A stretch of DNA of 64,000 nucleotides, from contig NC_090703.1 in NCBI RefSeq assembly GCF_040954835.1, forward strand, positions 18,675,444-18,739,443, read 5' to 3'. Below the pieces are notes generated by a model that worked only from the letters and a program-made list of their open reading frames with translations, did not search any database and was not told the origin of the DNA. Source of the DNA: Lepisosteus oculatus. Taxonomy: Eukaryota; Chordata; Actinopteri; Semionotiformes; Lepisosteidae. Of this stretch, positions 28,126-40,082 are shown one piece after another. The position numbers and the translations under genes are program-made. Within the stretch, counting starts at the first letter, position 1. Every line of letters starts with the position of its first letter.

Positions 28126-28414
28126 TTGGGGTGGCATGTGGCACAGTAGTTAGCATTGCTTCCCTTGGGTTCAATTCTGGACCTTGGATGCTATCTGTGT
28201 GAAGTTTTTTTGTTCACCCTGTGTTTACAAAGTAAACTGCTAGGCTGAAAGGCTTCTGGGAAAAGTGGACCTGTGTATGCAACTACATAGAGCCCTATGA
28301 TGGAATGGCATCCTGTCCAGGGTGTCTCCTGCATTGTGCCTGTTGCCTACCAGGATAGTGTCCAGCTCCTTTGCGATCCTGTATTGAATAAAGCAGCTTG
28401 AAAAGTGATGGATG
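28126..28414 (+). mobile_element. tRNA-derived SINE, plus strand
   Basis: The head carries a plausible A box (GGCACAGTAGTTAGC) and B box (GGTTCAATTCT) of an RNA polymerase III promoter. The body has GTGTGAAGTTTTTTTGTTC, and the tail has GGCATCCTGTCCAGGGTG, AATAAAGCAG and GATGGATG. It lies 1.2 kb upstream of the peripherin gene in the same orientation. Confidence 0.65.
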
Positions 28415-28638
28415 TGTTGTAAATACTGTAACTGATCCTTTTCATCTCTGAAAACATATTTAAGTCTTTTTGGCCAAAACCCTTTAGTTTTTTTTTACTT
28501 CTATTTGAGAGGCAACTATGACAAATGACAGAATACCCTTGTTATTTCTCTTTCCACAGGAGCTGTTTGCTACTGTAAGACTGAGCTAGACAGCAGAAGG
28601 CGTTTCTTTAAATCCAATAGGGCTGATTAATGTTAAGG

Positions 28639-29147
28639 GGATTAGATAGATGGGCATAGCTTGGGTATGGAAGTCATTTTGATGTAGCAACCACAGTCTT
28701 TGTCTCCTGCCACTAGGTCAGCCTTCCTAAGTATTTTTCAGAATGATAATTAGGAAAGCACACCTCCAGAGAGACAAACCTCTTTTTGATTTTGACTTTC
28801 CTCCAGCAATAGAAGCATTTCCAAACTAAAGGTAAATCCTAGTTTCTATTTTTAGTCTGTGCATTTATTTTATTTTGTTGCTGACTTGACCTACTGTACA
28901 TAATGTGGGAACTAATTTTAATATGGAAACTGAAACAGATTATATAAAAAGAAAGCCATTGTCTTTTGTCTGAAGTGCAGTTTTAAGGGAAATCATAGAA
29001 TGGTTGTATTTGATCAAAATGTTTTTGTGGTGCAATTTCAATACTCTGGTGCAACATAATGAATTGCTCTTGAACATTTGTCATACTGTAATCTGTTGTG
29101 ACCGAGTACAGTTGCAGACATAGACACACTCTTAAGGTGAATTAATC
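28639..29147. promoter_or_regulatory. Candidate CRX/NRL-type photoreceptor motifs
   Basis: GGATTA at 28639-28644 and TAATC at 29143-29147 match the CRX/OTX core, and TGCTGA at 28879-28884 matches a half-site of the NRL element. They are 0.5-1 kb upstream of a photoreceptor gene, where such sites would be expected. Motifs this short occur often by chance in AT-rich DNA, so this is a suggestion only. Confidence 0.2.
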
Positions 29148-29306
29148 AACTGGGATATGAAATGTATTAGAAACAGGACATGGAATTCTGGAAATTAGGA
29201 CCATATATGCCCCTATAGTTACAGTACTTAGTGTTTGCGTTATATTTAGTTTATTTTTTTTATTTGACAGGGTCATCCTCTGCAGCAGTGATAGCCACTG
29301 TCCTGG

Positions 29307-29528
29307 ATGTTTATAAATACCTCTGCTAAGCTACTTATATGGACTTGCAGATGAATCAAAGCTGGACAGCTTGACAAGTGAGCATTTTCAAAAAGCATAT
29401 GCTTCTTCATTTCTCTTTTTCAAGTATGGAGATGCTTATAACATGCTCAGTGCTTGGTGGTCTAAACTGAGGAGGAAAAATTGGTAATATGCAGGGGCAT
29501 GTTTATAAATACCTGATAAGCTACTTAT
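29307..29528 (+). promoter_or_regulatory. Putative prph2l core promoter with duplicated TATA motif
   Basis: Two near-identical copies of a roughly 30-base motif lie at 29307-29338 and 29499-29528. Each begins ATGTTTATAAATACCT and ends TAAGCTACTTAT. The proximal TATAAAT (29504-29510) lies about 120 bases before the start codon at 29630, a suitable place for a TATA box with a leader of about 95 bases. The distal copy could be a second core promoter. Transcription start data were not available. Confidence 0.35.
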
Positions 29529-29629
29529 GAGGTTTCCAAGAAAATAGATCCCCCCCAGCCCCACCTCTGTGTCTCGTAGCCGATTTGCCTACCCGCCCTC
29601 TCCTGTCTTCTAAACCCCAGTTAAAGAAG

Positions 29630-30210
29630 ATGGCTGTCCTGAAAGTGAAATTCACTAAGCACAAAAGGGACAAGCTTGCCCAGGTGCTGTGGATCTTAAA
29701 CTGGATTTCAGTGGTCACCGGCATCATCCTCCTGAGTCTAGGGCTCTTCCTGAAGATTGAGATTCACAAACGCAGGGAACTCATGTCCAACCGGGAGATC
29801 CACTCTGTCCCCAACATGTTGATTGCGGTGGGAGTGATCGCCTGCGGGATCAACTTCCTAGGTGGAAAGATCTGTTACGACTGTGTGGATACCAACAAAT
29901 TTCACCGGTGGAAGCTGGTGATGCTTCCATACATCATCTGCACCTTCTTCTTCACCTTCTGCATCCTAGTGGGGGCACTGATGTGTTACACCATGAGGAA
30001 CGAGCTGGAAGAGTCTCTCTACCAAGGGCTAAAAGAGGCTTTGAGGTACTACAAGGACACGGACACCCCGGGCAGGTGCTTCTTAAAGAGGACCATTGAC
30101 ATGCTGCAGATAGAGTTCCAGTGCTGCGGAAATAATGGTTTCCGGGACTGGTTTGAAATTCAGTGGATCAGCAACCGTTACCTTGATATGTCAAGCAAGG
30201 AGGTCATAGA
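29630..30210 (+). CDS. prph2l: prph2l exon 1
   Basis: Encodes the cytosolic N-terminus (MAVLKVKF), membrane helices 1-3 and the first half of the large loop, through [15 protein letters not shown]. It ends in phase 2 at GTCATAGA, followed by the donor GTAAGT. Confidence 0.93.
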
Positions 30211-33200
30211 GTAAGTAGTCCTGGTATTCTGGCATTCTTCTTGTCTGCCTCCATGGAGAAGAAATCTACGAAAGCACATAAGATACTTTTGGGAGTGAGA
30301 GCAGCATTTTGGCAGCAATGGCCACTGAACTGAGATTGAGACAGAATGGAGAGTAGTGCAAAGACTGATCAGGCAAAGTTTCTGTGAACAATAAAGGAGG
30401 GGTAGGTGAGGTTGCATTCCAGCATAGGGAGTTTTGCAAAAGCAGGGTTACCAGGGGGCACCAAGGCTAGACTTTGAGTCTGATGAACTACAAGCAGCTA
30501 GTTCTGGTGCTAGTTTCTAATCAGATCATGTATGTGATTCGACAGACTTGAGGAAAGGATTCATTAAAAAGACAGCATGGTGATGCAGTGGTCATTGCTG
30601 CTTTGCTGTGCTCGGGCCCTGGTTTCAGTTCCTGGGGTGCTATCTAGATGGAGTTTACATGTTCTCCCCTTGTTAACATGGGTTTATTCCTACTGTATAA
30701 AGACATGCTGGTAGGTTAATTTGTTTTTGAAAAATTAGTGTGTGCTCAGCAAGAGATTTTCTGTCCAGGATGTATCCCAGGTATACAGTTTGTAGGATGT
30801 TTAAGCAGTTGCTGAAAGTGCTTGAAACACGTTCTAATGTGGTAAATCATATAAAGTGCTACGAGTAAAACAAAATATTAGTCTAACCGAAAGAAGCTTT
30901 CTTCTGCAGCCCCTCAGTGAATGATTTCTGAATTGTGATTTCTGTTTACCCTTCTACATCTGAATTAGCATTCTACTTTCATGGATTGTATATAAACTTA
31001 ATTCTTCCTTAATTCATTTAGTCTGTGTGGCGTGGCTACACAGGGATTTGGAGGGTTTTTCAGTTGTTTGATTCTGGGGTTAGGCTACATACTGTACACT
31101 ACACATTCATATCATGTTTTTCTCAAATGTTTTGGGCATTCTTCATCTACTGCTCCTCCTTGTTTGTGTTCCGAGAAAACATTCACTTTACGCTGTACTG
31201 TTTTCCAGCCCCCTGCCTTTCTGTCCGAGAACATTGACAAAGTTCACACCCAACAATTTCTCTGCCCTCACTCCCCCAGCCGGCTGAAGAGCAACGTTGA
31301 TGGCAAGTATCTGATGGACGCAGTGCCCTTTAGTTGCTGCAGCATCAACTCCCCCCGGCCTTGCATCCAGTACCAGATCACCAACAGCTCCGCCCACTTT
31401 AACTACGACTTCCAGAAGGAGGAGCTGAACCTGTGGAAGAAAGGATGCCGGCAGGCCTTGCTGGATTATTACACACAGATCATGCAGTCCATTGGCTTCA
31501 CGGTCCTCATTATCTGGCTCTTTGAGGTGGGTCTGATACATACCCTGTTGCTATTATATCCACAAGCTGTGAGCAAAGTGTTTATACTAACACTTCATTG
31601 CACACAATTACCTTTTGTTACAGAACGCAAATATATTGTCAGATTAATTTTCCCACAGTCTGTGCACAGTAATTACTTGTAAACATATTATGTTGCTCGC
31701 ATTTGCTTATATAGACCTCCACGCTGCAGTGGAGATGGTGATGAACACAGCATCTACTAAATGAAGTAGCCCTGTATCTAAGGAAGAGTGCCATGGGCAT
31801 GTCTTGGAATTTTCAAGAGATACATAGGAAGTTCACAGAAAAAAATGACATTCATTGGAAAAAAAAACATTTCAGGCTTTAGAATAATTCATACTAATTG
31901 AATTAAAGTGGTAGAAAATACACACATACACTTTTCTGTTTATTTCTTTGTTCATTATTTCAAAGGGTTAAACAAATCCAGTAATAGTACAATAAAGCTA
32001 GTACAAAGGGAAATTTTAAATTCAGTCTTCCTAGGTAATTGACTGTTTTAACTCATAAGGTTATAGACCCAATGCGGGCAACCTTGACACTCAAAACATT
32101 CAAGCACAAGCACTGTGATATCTCCATTTCTTAGATTCAATTTGGCCATCTGGTGATTAGATTTCTATTTATTCAGCGCTACCCACAGGCTGACGCATTC
32201 CTTTAAGATTTCAAATGCCCCTGGGATAAGGGACCTGCTGTTCCATACAAGCATCTTTGTATTGGTCTGCTAACGTTAACAATTTTTGTTAAAAATAAGT
32301 TCAGTTTATAAAATGTCAGTTAACTTTACAATTCCTTCATTTTTTCTTTAAAAAAGAAAGCCTTGTAAATTACAGCCTGCACTTGCACTACATAACTGCT
32401 TCCCTACAGCCTGCATGGTAAAGTGATGATGTGTTATTACTGAACTGCAATATAATACAAGTAATGTGTCTTATTATACAGCAGGGCTATACAACCTGTA
32501 GACCTTCACACTTACTATACTGTACTAGTTTACTACAACAAGGTCATTGATTCTTTTACTAATGATTTGCAAGAACAATATAACAATTTAGAAGCTGGTT
32601 GAATCAACTTAATAATAAAGCAGATTAGAAGGTCTCCAAGTTGAGTGACCCTTACACAGGTTAAGTCAAAATGGGCACATTGGTACCTTGACAGGTTCAG
32701 TTGCCATGACTCCACTCTTCTCTAATGAATCCCATTGCTCATTCACAATGTGTTCTTCATAATCCTTTATATAATTCCTCATACACTCCGTCACAGAACC
32801 ATGTCATCCCTGTTCAGCTCCTTGTTTTCCACTCGTCCTGTGCTAGTTCTGTCAAGGACCCTCAGTTTTGCTATCACCCATTGCTGTGTTGTGTTTCTTA
32901 TCAGTGATTTACCCTGCATTGACCCTCTAAATTAATACTAATAATGGACTGCTGCAGGTATTCTGAATGTTGTTTACTGGAATCTATAAACCCAAAATAT
33001 GTTGTCTGTTTCAACTTGGCCATGGCTGAGTTTTTTTATACATTTGGATGCTCCAATTGTTCTTTGGTTGAACTAACTCACAGGTGCCTGGCAGGTCCTG
33101 ATGCAGGAAAGCTGAGGCTGACTGAAACCCACCCAGTTCCTGCAGTGCTTGGTCTATTGTGCACTGTCACATAAAGCAATCTAGAGCACAGCCCACTCCC

Positions 33201-34046
33201 ACTGCAACCCAAGACTCAACTTTTTCCCACTCAGAACCACAAAGGTCCACTGCTAGATCTGACATTTACAGAGGGAAATATAATAGTGCAGAAATATTAT
33301 GGGTTCAGCTACTCATTTGTTGCTTTCTAACGTTTCTAAATAAATATTTAAATCCCAAAAAACACCAATGAACAATTTAGGTCACCAGTACTGTAACATA
33401 ATAAATAATGTGTCAATTTCAGATTATCTACTATTTTTTTCCTCTTTGTTTGAAAACCGAGAATGTCATGGAAGAATATTTTGAATACATATTACCATAT
33501 CAAAACTGGTCAGTTCAATAGATGCTGAATTTTAAGACATATTGAAAAACATTTGAAAAAACAGTGAAAAATGTATCCTAAAATATTTAATATATTTATA
33601 TTATGATTTATAATATATTTATTGTATTATTTACAGTACTTATAATATATATATATCAGGAATAAAAGCATACAGTATACTGTATGCAAAATAAATGTAC
33701 ATCATCTTTTTGTGGGAAGGTTTGCTGACCTTCCCTCTCCGTGAAGAATTCACTATTCCACATGCTTCTCTCCCTGTAGCTCTCGGTGCTGACAGGGGTG
33801 CGGTACCTCCAAACAGCCTTGGAGAACGTTCTGCGGCAAGGAGACCCCGACTCCGAGTCAGACGGCTGGATCCTGGAGAACAGCTTTGTGGAGACAGCCA
33901 GGTCCAACTTCAACATCATCAAGAACTTGGGCAAATCTAACCAGATCAATGCGGCCACGGGCAACGATGACCCCAACATGGACATCCCAGCTGCGGACTA
34001 CGGGCCTGAAAATGTGCCCCGGAAACACATCCCCATCGTCAGCTAA
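29630..34046 (+). CDS. prph2l: Peripherin-2-like photoreceptor tetraspanin (complete)
   Basis: Exons 29630-30210, 31280-31526 and 33780-34046 give 364 residues. The first two are 581 and 247 bp, the lengths I recall for human PRPH2 (346 residues). All splice sites are GT-AG in frame. Four membrane helices lie near residues 18-42, 62-80, 100-123 and 262-286. The large disc-lumen loop keeps CCGNNG, PFSCC and PRPC, plus GRC at about residue 150, the intermolecular disulfide cysteine. QITNSSAH retains the N-glycosylation sequon. The start has a good context (AAGATGG) and no upstream ATG in frame. The family shapes rod disc rims and cone lamellae, as homomers or with ROM1. The tail is longer than in human PRPH2 and ends IPIVS. 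Adjacency to ubr1 rather than ubr2 points to the paralogue called prph2-like; orthology to PRPH2 itself remains possible. Confidence 0.93.
30571..30866 (+). mobile_element. SINE in prph2l intron 1
   Basis: It starts GACAGCATGGTGATGCAGTG and contains GGAGTTTACATGTTCTCCCC and GACATGCTGGTAGGTTAAT. These are the hallmark body segments of the widespread fish tRNA-type SINE. The tail is degenerate. It fills much of the 1069-bp first intron. Confidence 0.6.
31280..31526 (+). CDS. prph2l: prph2l exon 2
   Basis: The acceptor is CTCCCCCAG. It encodes the second half of the loop ([15 protein letters not shown], the glycosylation sequon, LWKKGC) and most of helix 4 (TVLIIWLFE). It ends in phase 0 before GTGGGT. 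Confidence 0.93.
31527..33779 (+). other. prph2l: prph2l intron 2
   Basis: A 2253-bp intron. Its last 300 bases before the acceptor are extremely AT-rich, with TATA-rich runs around 33585-33660. No open frame or repeat was recognised with confidence. Confidence 0.6.
33780..34046 (+). CDS. prph2l: prph2l exon 3 with stop
   Basis: The acceptor is TCCCTGTAG. It encodes [12 protein letters not shown] and the cytosolic C-terminus. It includes acidic [15 protein letters not shown], the region equivalent to the amphipathic segment implicated in membrane fusion and curvature in PRPH2, then [10 protein letters not shown], and ends before TAA. The last 40 or so residues are unlike mammalian PRPH2. Confidence 0.92.
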   Translation, partial: LSVLTGVRYLQTALENVLRQGDPDSESDGWILENSFVETARSNFNIIKNLGKSNQINAATGNDDPNMDIPAADYGPENVPRKHIPIVS

Positions 34047-37000
34047 GCTGGTCTGGACAGCCTGTACACAAAACCTTTTAAATGTCCCTCAGGGTCTCAC
34101 CTGTGTTTTGGAACACGTAAAGGTGGTGACTGCAATTAACCTTTTCCTCCTTAGAAAATGAAAGCAACCCCAGTGGCTTCTAATATCTGTAATGCGTATC
34201 CTAAGATTCTGGTCTCCAAAGTGGTTGCTAAGTGCTTACCAAGACTGCAAGCAGGTTCAAACTGTGAAGCAGAGTCCGACAACTGTTCCATTGAGGATTC
34301 CATTAACACCATGAAGAGATGAAGTAATGAAAGCCAACTGAACAGTACTGAAGAGCAGAAAAGACAGTGATAATGGACGTATGTCATCTTCATTTTGTCT
34401 TGACTCTAATGGGCAGGTGTGAGATTGGGCCCTGCAGCTGTAGATGAGCATGTTCTCCATTGGGATGTTGTATTCCCTGTGCCATTTGGAAAGGTTGCCT
34501 AAAATTTCAAATTGGATGAGATAATAATGGACATAACAAATTCAGCTAAAGGGAGAAATGGATAACTGTCATTGCACAGTATGAACAGACATTGTAAATC
34601 AAAATCAAACTGAACACCAAGTGCAAAAACAAAGTCTATGTCATAAAACAACTACAAATTAGAACAGCTCAAGTTCAACATTTTGGGAGTAGGGAGAAAT
34701 ACCATACGGTAAGACAAACCGCCATAGAGACCCAGTTCATTGGAGCTTAATTTTCTTTTTAGTCTTGTCGTTTACGTTTTTTTTTCTAAAAATTCTGATT
34801 GGATAATTTGTGAAAAATGTGTCGGATGTTCTTTTAGTAGTCTATAAAAACATCAGGTTTTGAAGAAGACAGTAAGCAAAGTTCCCTGTAAAACAGGACA
34901 ATTTGCTAAAAATACCCAAGGATGAAAAAATTTAGGAATCATGAGTAGTTTGTGAAAACTACTCTAACTATGAGTTTTATTCAGTACTGGACTTCTCTTT
35001 GGCTGTTTGTTTCAAAGTTAAATTTCTTTGTTTCTGAAGCCTTTAAAAACACTACCATTTTCTTCTTGATATAAACATGAATAAGCATAGGGTGAGTGAG
35101 GTGAATGAATAAATGTTAATTTATTTTGGGCATCTAACAGTAGAAAGTTAGAATCAAATGCTCAGGCACTAGTGAATGTGATCTTGTATAAATAATGTTG
35201 CATTATTTTGTGCCTCTGCCCACTCCATCTGTATTCTTGTTTGAGAAAATGGTTTCCTTATGGATATAAAATATCAAATTATTCCGCCTAATGGGGAAAG
35301 ACTGTCTACTCTCCCCCGGTTTTCTCAATATCACTCTTTGAATATCAATATTACAGTTTGAAACTGTACCTCACATAAACTGTTCATCTTCATCACAATT
35401 TCCTAACACAAAACCAAAGCGAGCCTAACAAAAAAGGAGTTTTCATTTTAGTTAACTTTGTTTAAAATAATTTATTTGACAAATTTTAGTAATTTTATTT
35501 TTAATAATACATTTTAATGTTGTTAACTTTTGGTTAGATGGCACAGACCATTATGCTTGCAGTAATGTGAGGCTTTAATTAAAATAAAATCAGTTGTGAA
35601 TTGAAAACGGACTAAGCGTTTTGGCACAAGCAAGCAGTTTGATCCTATAAAATCAGAATTTCTGACAACATAATAATTGTTTTATTATCTAAGGCATGTT
35701 TTAGGGCCTCACGATATCTTAATAAATCTGGAAATTAATGCCATTAACGTGTGCTACAGAGGTAATCAATAAAATAACTGCTGCTAGGGACTGATTTAGC
35801 TTCAGATTGTTAGCATTTTTTGTTCCATGCTTCTTACAAAATCCATGCTTCATAAAGTATGCTTCACATAAGAACTGAGTCAACAAAGCTTCCTGTGAGT
35901 TTCAAGCACAAGACATGCTTCTGTTTAGATTTGAGAGGTAACATGTTCAACACAATATTTTTTTTAATTTCATGCTGGATATACCAGAGATCTTAGGGAG
36001 CCTAAATCTTCTGTGAGAGAAAAAAGACAAAAAAAGCATTTGTAATTTAAATACTCAGAGCAACTGTAGTAAATCTTTGGATATGTTTTGCTAAAAAAAT
36101 GTTTAAATCATACAGTTACATGGAAGTTTTCACATTTTACCTACATTTAAAAAAAATCATTCAAATTTGTTTTTTTTAACAAAAGTTGCTAATTTTAAAA
36201 ATGTTTAGGCACAGTGTGCGAATGAATGACAAAAAGATGCACCTTAAAAAAGCAACAGCAACTAAAATGGAGATACAGCAACATACCCAGCTACAGCAGC
36301 AATGTGCCAGACTGAACACTTAAACACATAAGGTTACAAAACAAGGGAAAGCCAGTTAGGGAAAACCTGAATTAATCTTTTTTACAATGGTCTCTGGGTT
36401 CTTTGTGAGCTTTTGTGCAATCTAGTTAACACAATTTTGGTGATATCTGGAATATCACAAAGAAACTGAGTAGACAAGTTAATCTCTATAAAATTAATAG
36501 ATCCACTGGAGGTCGTAGTTTTCAGAAGACAACCTCAAATGAATCAAAATAGCATGCCAAGAATGGTTGTCATTGGCCAGAGGCATGTCCATATTCCCGA
36601 TATGTGTATACATATACTGTACATTCACTCCCTGGGTTACATAGCACTCGACTTGAAAGTAAAAATGGCTTGAAGTAGAACCACCATTTCATACAGAATC
36701 TGTATAATCATGCATGTTTCTTAGTACATTATAAAATGTGTTAATGTCACCTAAGTGGTGTTTGGTTCCTTTCCTATTCTGTGCACCTTAAATATATAAA
36801 ACAGAACATTTCTGGAGATAAAAAAAGCAGTTCTCAATATCAGTAAAGGGTTAAAGGATATGCCCCCATATTTACAAGTGTAAATATGTAGTTACAAGTG
36901 TAGTTATTGTACCTATCAGCCTTTAGAGACTGCATTCAGAGAGCAGATTTACTTTGCACCCATTCATTTTCTAATGTATGTGGTTGAGCTATCAACTTTT

Positions 37001-38990
37001 CAGCAATATATCTGTTAATCAAGAGTGACACATGAGGCATAAGTAGTACCAGAATCTCCACTCCAAAGCCCCAGTGCCTTTCTAAGCCATGCTTTAATGG
37101 GATTTTCAGTGCACACATCACTTTCAATCTATCACAACGAACATCCGATTACAGAAACAAATCACCACAACACTTAGTCTGCAAGAAACAAAGCAGCAAA
37201 AAAAAAATCATTCTTGCTCTGTAAAAGTGTAAAAGGAGCTTGAGCTCAACTTAAGTGGAGAGAGGAATTTAATCTAACCTAGTTTTGACCATGAATAGTG
37301 AAAAGGTTTGCAAATACCAAATAAATACATGGAACATTTAACATTTTACTCTGGGTTTATGCTCAGCTATGTAATTCATCCACTTGCAATTAATATCATG
37401 GCATTTGAATATTACTTACGTTTACTCTTCTCTTCTTGCACACTGTATCTGTTCAAAGGGCTGGTGTTGACATTGAAGATTTGTTAATGGGCCCTACTGT
37501 TTCTATTTGGAAAGTTGTTCAATATGCTTTCAGCAGATTTCTGCAACAAAAACTCACATTTTCTTGCAAAAAATCAGAAAAACCTAACTTTTGCAGCTTA
37601 TGTTTCCTACAAAAAAAAGCCCAACAATGCTAGAAGAAAAACGTTCAAAATCCATTTAGCTTTCTACAAGCACCTCATATGGAATCCCCATATTTTTGAA
37701 AAATCTTATATTTTATGCAGCACAAATAGCCATACATTAAATATCAATATAAGTCAACATTTTTTATTTTCATTGATAACTTGAAGAATACCCCCATACA
37801 GAGCAATAAGTGTAAATAAGGAGCAAGAAGTGTATTTACTGTCAGGATCCAGACACCTAAACATTACAGAACATGCTAGCCTGTATACTTTTCATAAAGT
37901 GTGCATGTGTATATATAGGCACAAAAAATATTTTCAGCATCTCCAGGCCAGCCTTATGTGCTTCATTTTCATCAGAAGATGTAAGACCAAAATAACCTAG
38001 GAAGGCAATAAATATAGTGCCCTCCCACGTACTGCTATTGCAAATACATGTACTGTATAAACACTAATTACACTACTGGAGAGCAACAGAAATGACAAAC
38101 ATTTGCATAACTTAAAGTTTTTATTTTATATTTTCCATTTATACTTGTCAACAGAAAACTGTAGCATAATTACAGTATTTGCATAAGAGATCCAATTTTC
38201 AAATATATACTAATCATAAATCATGAAGAGAAGGATTATATTATTTCTGTTTAAGCATCTTGAAAAGAACAGAGAATATACAATAAAACACATGCACAGG
38301 AGATCCACATCTCATCCAGAAAAGGTTTAGACTAGGGTTATGTACCAACACAGTCCTCCTTGACTTAATAAATTAGACGATCTTTAGCCTGTGTAAGCCT
38401 GTACAGTCAAGGCTTAAAATCTCTGGATATATACTTGGTAAAGGGAAAAGAATTTTAAAAGAATAAGAAAAACTAGAACCATGAGAAGAATCATTGCTGC
38501 CTTTGTTTTCTCCACATCTCCTTGTAGACTTTAGAGAGATTTAGCTGACACTAATGACACACAAATGGTGCAGGCACAAAGCATAGTTTGTATTGCATAT
38601 TCATGAGAAACATACAAATTGTTTTAAAAAAGATACATAAGTATTAATGGACGAAACAAAATCCATTAACACAAATGATATTTTAAATGATATCATCCTA
38701 AAAAGCACTAAGATGCTCTTTTAATAATTTATGGTTATTGTATTTCATGCCTTTTGTGCTTCTTAAAAATGTGTTAGTGATCTCCACGAGATGACCAAGT
38801 AGTAGGACTTAGGTTCAATGTCTTATGTGAAGGACAGCACCCCCTGCAGCAGTGTTGCTGGTCACCATATTGGGAAATTGGTCTAGAGGGAAGTAAGTCA
38901 TTTAAGACCTACCAACAGCACTTGCTTCAGCAGTCTGGATGTTCTCAGAGGTCAACATATACTAATAAGGCCCAATCTTGCTTTGGAACA

Positions 38991-39075
38991 ATAGGTTTAT
39001 TCCATGCAGAAAAGAGAAGAAAGAAAACACAACATTTTGGCTGTGAAGCCTTCTTCGGGTGTCAAGTGTCACCCT
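38991..39075 (-). repeat. Penelope-type terminal repeat fragment
   Basis: On the minus strand it reads ACACCCGAAGAAGGCTTCAC, then AGCCAAAATG, a T/C-rich run, and GCATGGAATAAACCTAT. The same order occurs near 39564, 54936 and 56179, so it is one repeat family. Assignment to Penelope-like elements rests on the coding fragment next to the 56179 copy. Confidence 0.5.
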
Positions 39076-39563
39076 GTTCATGTTAGATTTTATAAATCAA
39101 TACCTACTTTCTAATAGTTTACTTTCTATAGTTTACTATAACATTATTTTTATAAATAATTCTTAAGTTTTTACATTTTGCTTCTCTTTATTCATTGCCG
39201 AATAGAATATAAGGACAATATTAAGAAAAACACACTGCACCTGAATACAATTATTTGGCCATTAAGGCATTTCTGCTTATAAAAAATTTGGGAGGAAAGA
39301 TTATTTTCACCAAAAACTGCTTCATATGACAAATGCATGCTAATTGCGGATCATCCTACGCTTCTTCTGCAGCTGAGAATGAGTTAAACATGCTCTGGTC
39401 TGAAGGGGTGGATCCATAATTACCAGGGATTATGCAGCAAAATAATACACATCAAGCTACATCCCTCCATAGTATTGAAGCCTAGACGCAAGTGGTGTTA
39501 TCAGCCTGGCAGCCAAATATATATATACACACACACACATTTATACAGTACATATGAACAAGT

Positions 39564-39694
39564 AAAGGTTTATTCCATGCTGAAAAGAGAAGAAAAAAAA
39601 CACTTCGGCCGTAAAGCCTTCTTGGGGTATCTTCTGCTTCACATCCAAAATGTTGCGCTCCTTTTCTTCTCTTTTCAGCATGGAATAAACCTTT
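39564..39694. repeat. Penelope-type repeat as a 33-bp perfect inverted repeat
   Basis: The arms at 39564-39596 and 39662-39694 are exact reverse complements over 33 bases, each containing GGTTTATTCCATGCTGAAAA or its complement. Between them are 65 bases that include AAGCCTTCTTGGGGTAT, the reverse of the conserved CCGAAGAAGG core. The structure would form a long hairpin. Confidence 0.7.
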
Positions 39695-40082
39695 GATAAT
39701 TTATAATAATAATAATTTTATACATATGTTTTAAAGAGCCTCTTTCTTTGTTTAGTGAAGAAACTTAAGTTTCAATTCAATAGGTATTAATTCTTATTCT
39801 GATCTGGGTGGTACAGCAAAATTAAGGTAAGAACTACAGACGTTTCAACCCACATCTATAATGCTTCTCTAAAATAAAGAATATTTACTTTAAAATAGAA
39901 CTAGAAAAACAAAAATGTGCACAAGATTGTGGCTTCTAATCTTTTTTTAGCTGATTTGTAACCAAAGAGTACTATACTCACTACAGGCTATAATATATTC
40001 AAAAAGCCCTGAGTATCTGAACATAATTTTCTTATAAAAATGCATGTCTGTATAATACTTTTCCAACTTTAATCTTTACTTA

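Larger units (their letters stand above)
23653..29629. other. Divergent intergenic region between the ELYS-like and peripherin genes
   Basis: About 6 kb between two genes transcribed away from each other. I see SINE copies (24811-25110, 25436-25567, 28126-28414) and, close to the peripherin start, a duplicated TATA-bearing motif. No conserved open frame was recognised. Both promoters should lie here. Confidence 0.6.

Noticed and set aside
31032..31682. Plus-strand open frame of 216 codons over prph2l exon 2
   Set aside because: Only 31280-31526 is exon. The rest is intron sequence that happens to be open; splice sites and family exon length fix the limits.
29630..34046. ROM1 as the identity of the tetraspanin
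   Set aside because: The [20 protein letters not shown] region and the glycosylation sequon in the loop are PRPH2 features; ROM1 is more diverged there and lacks the sequon.
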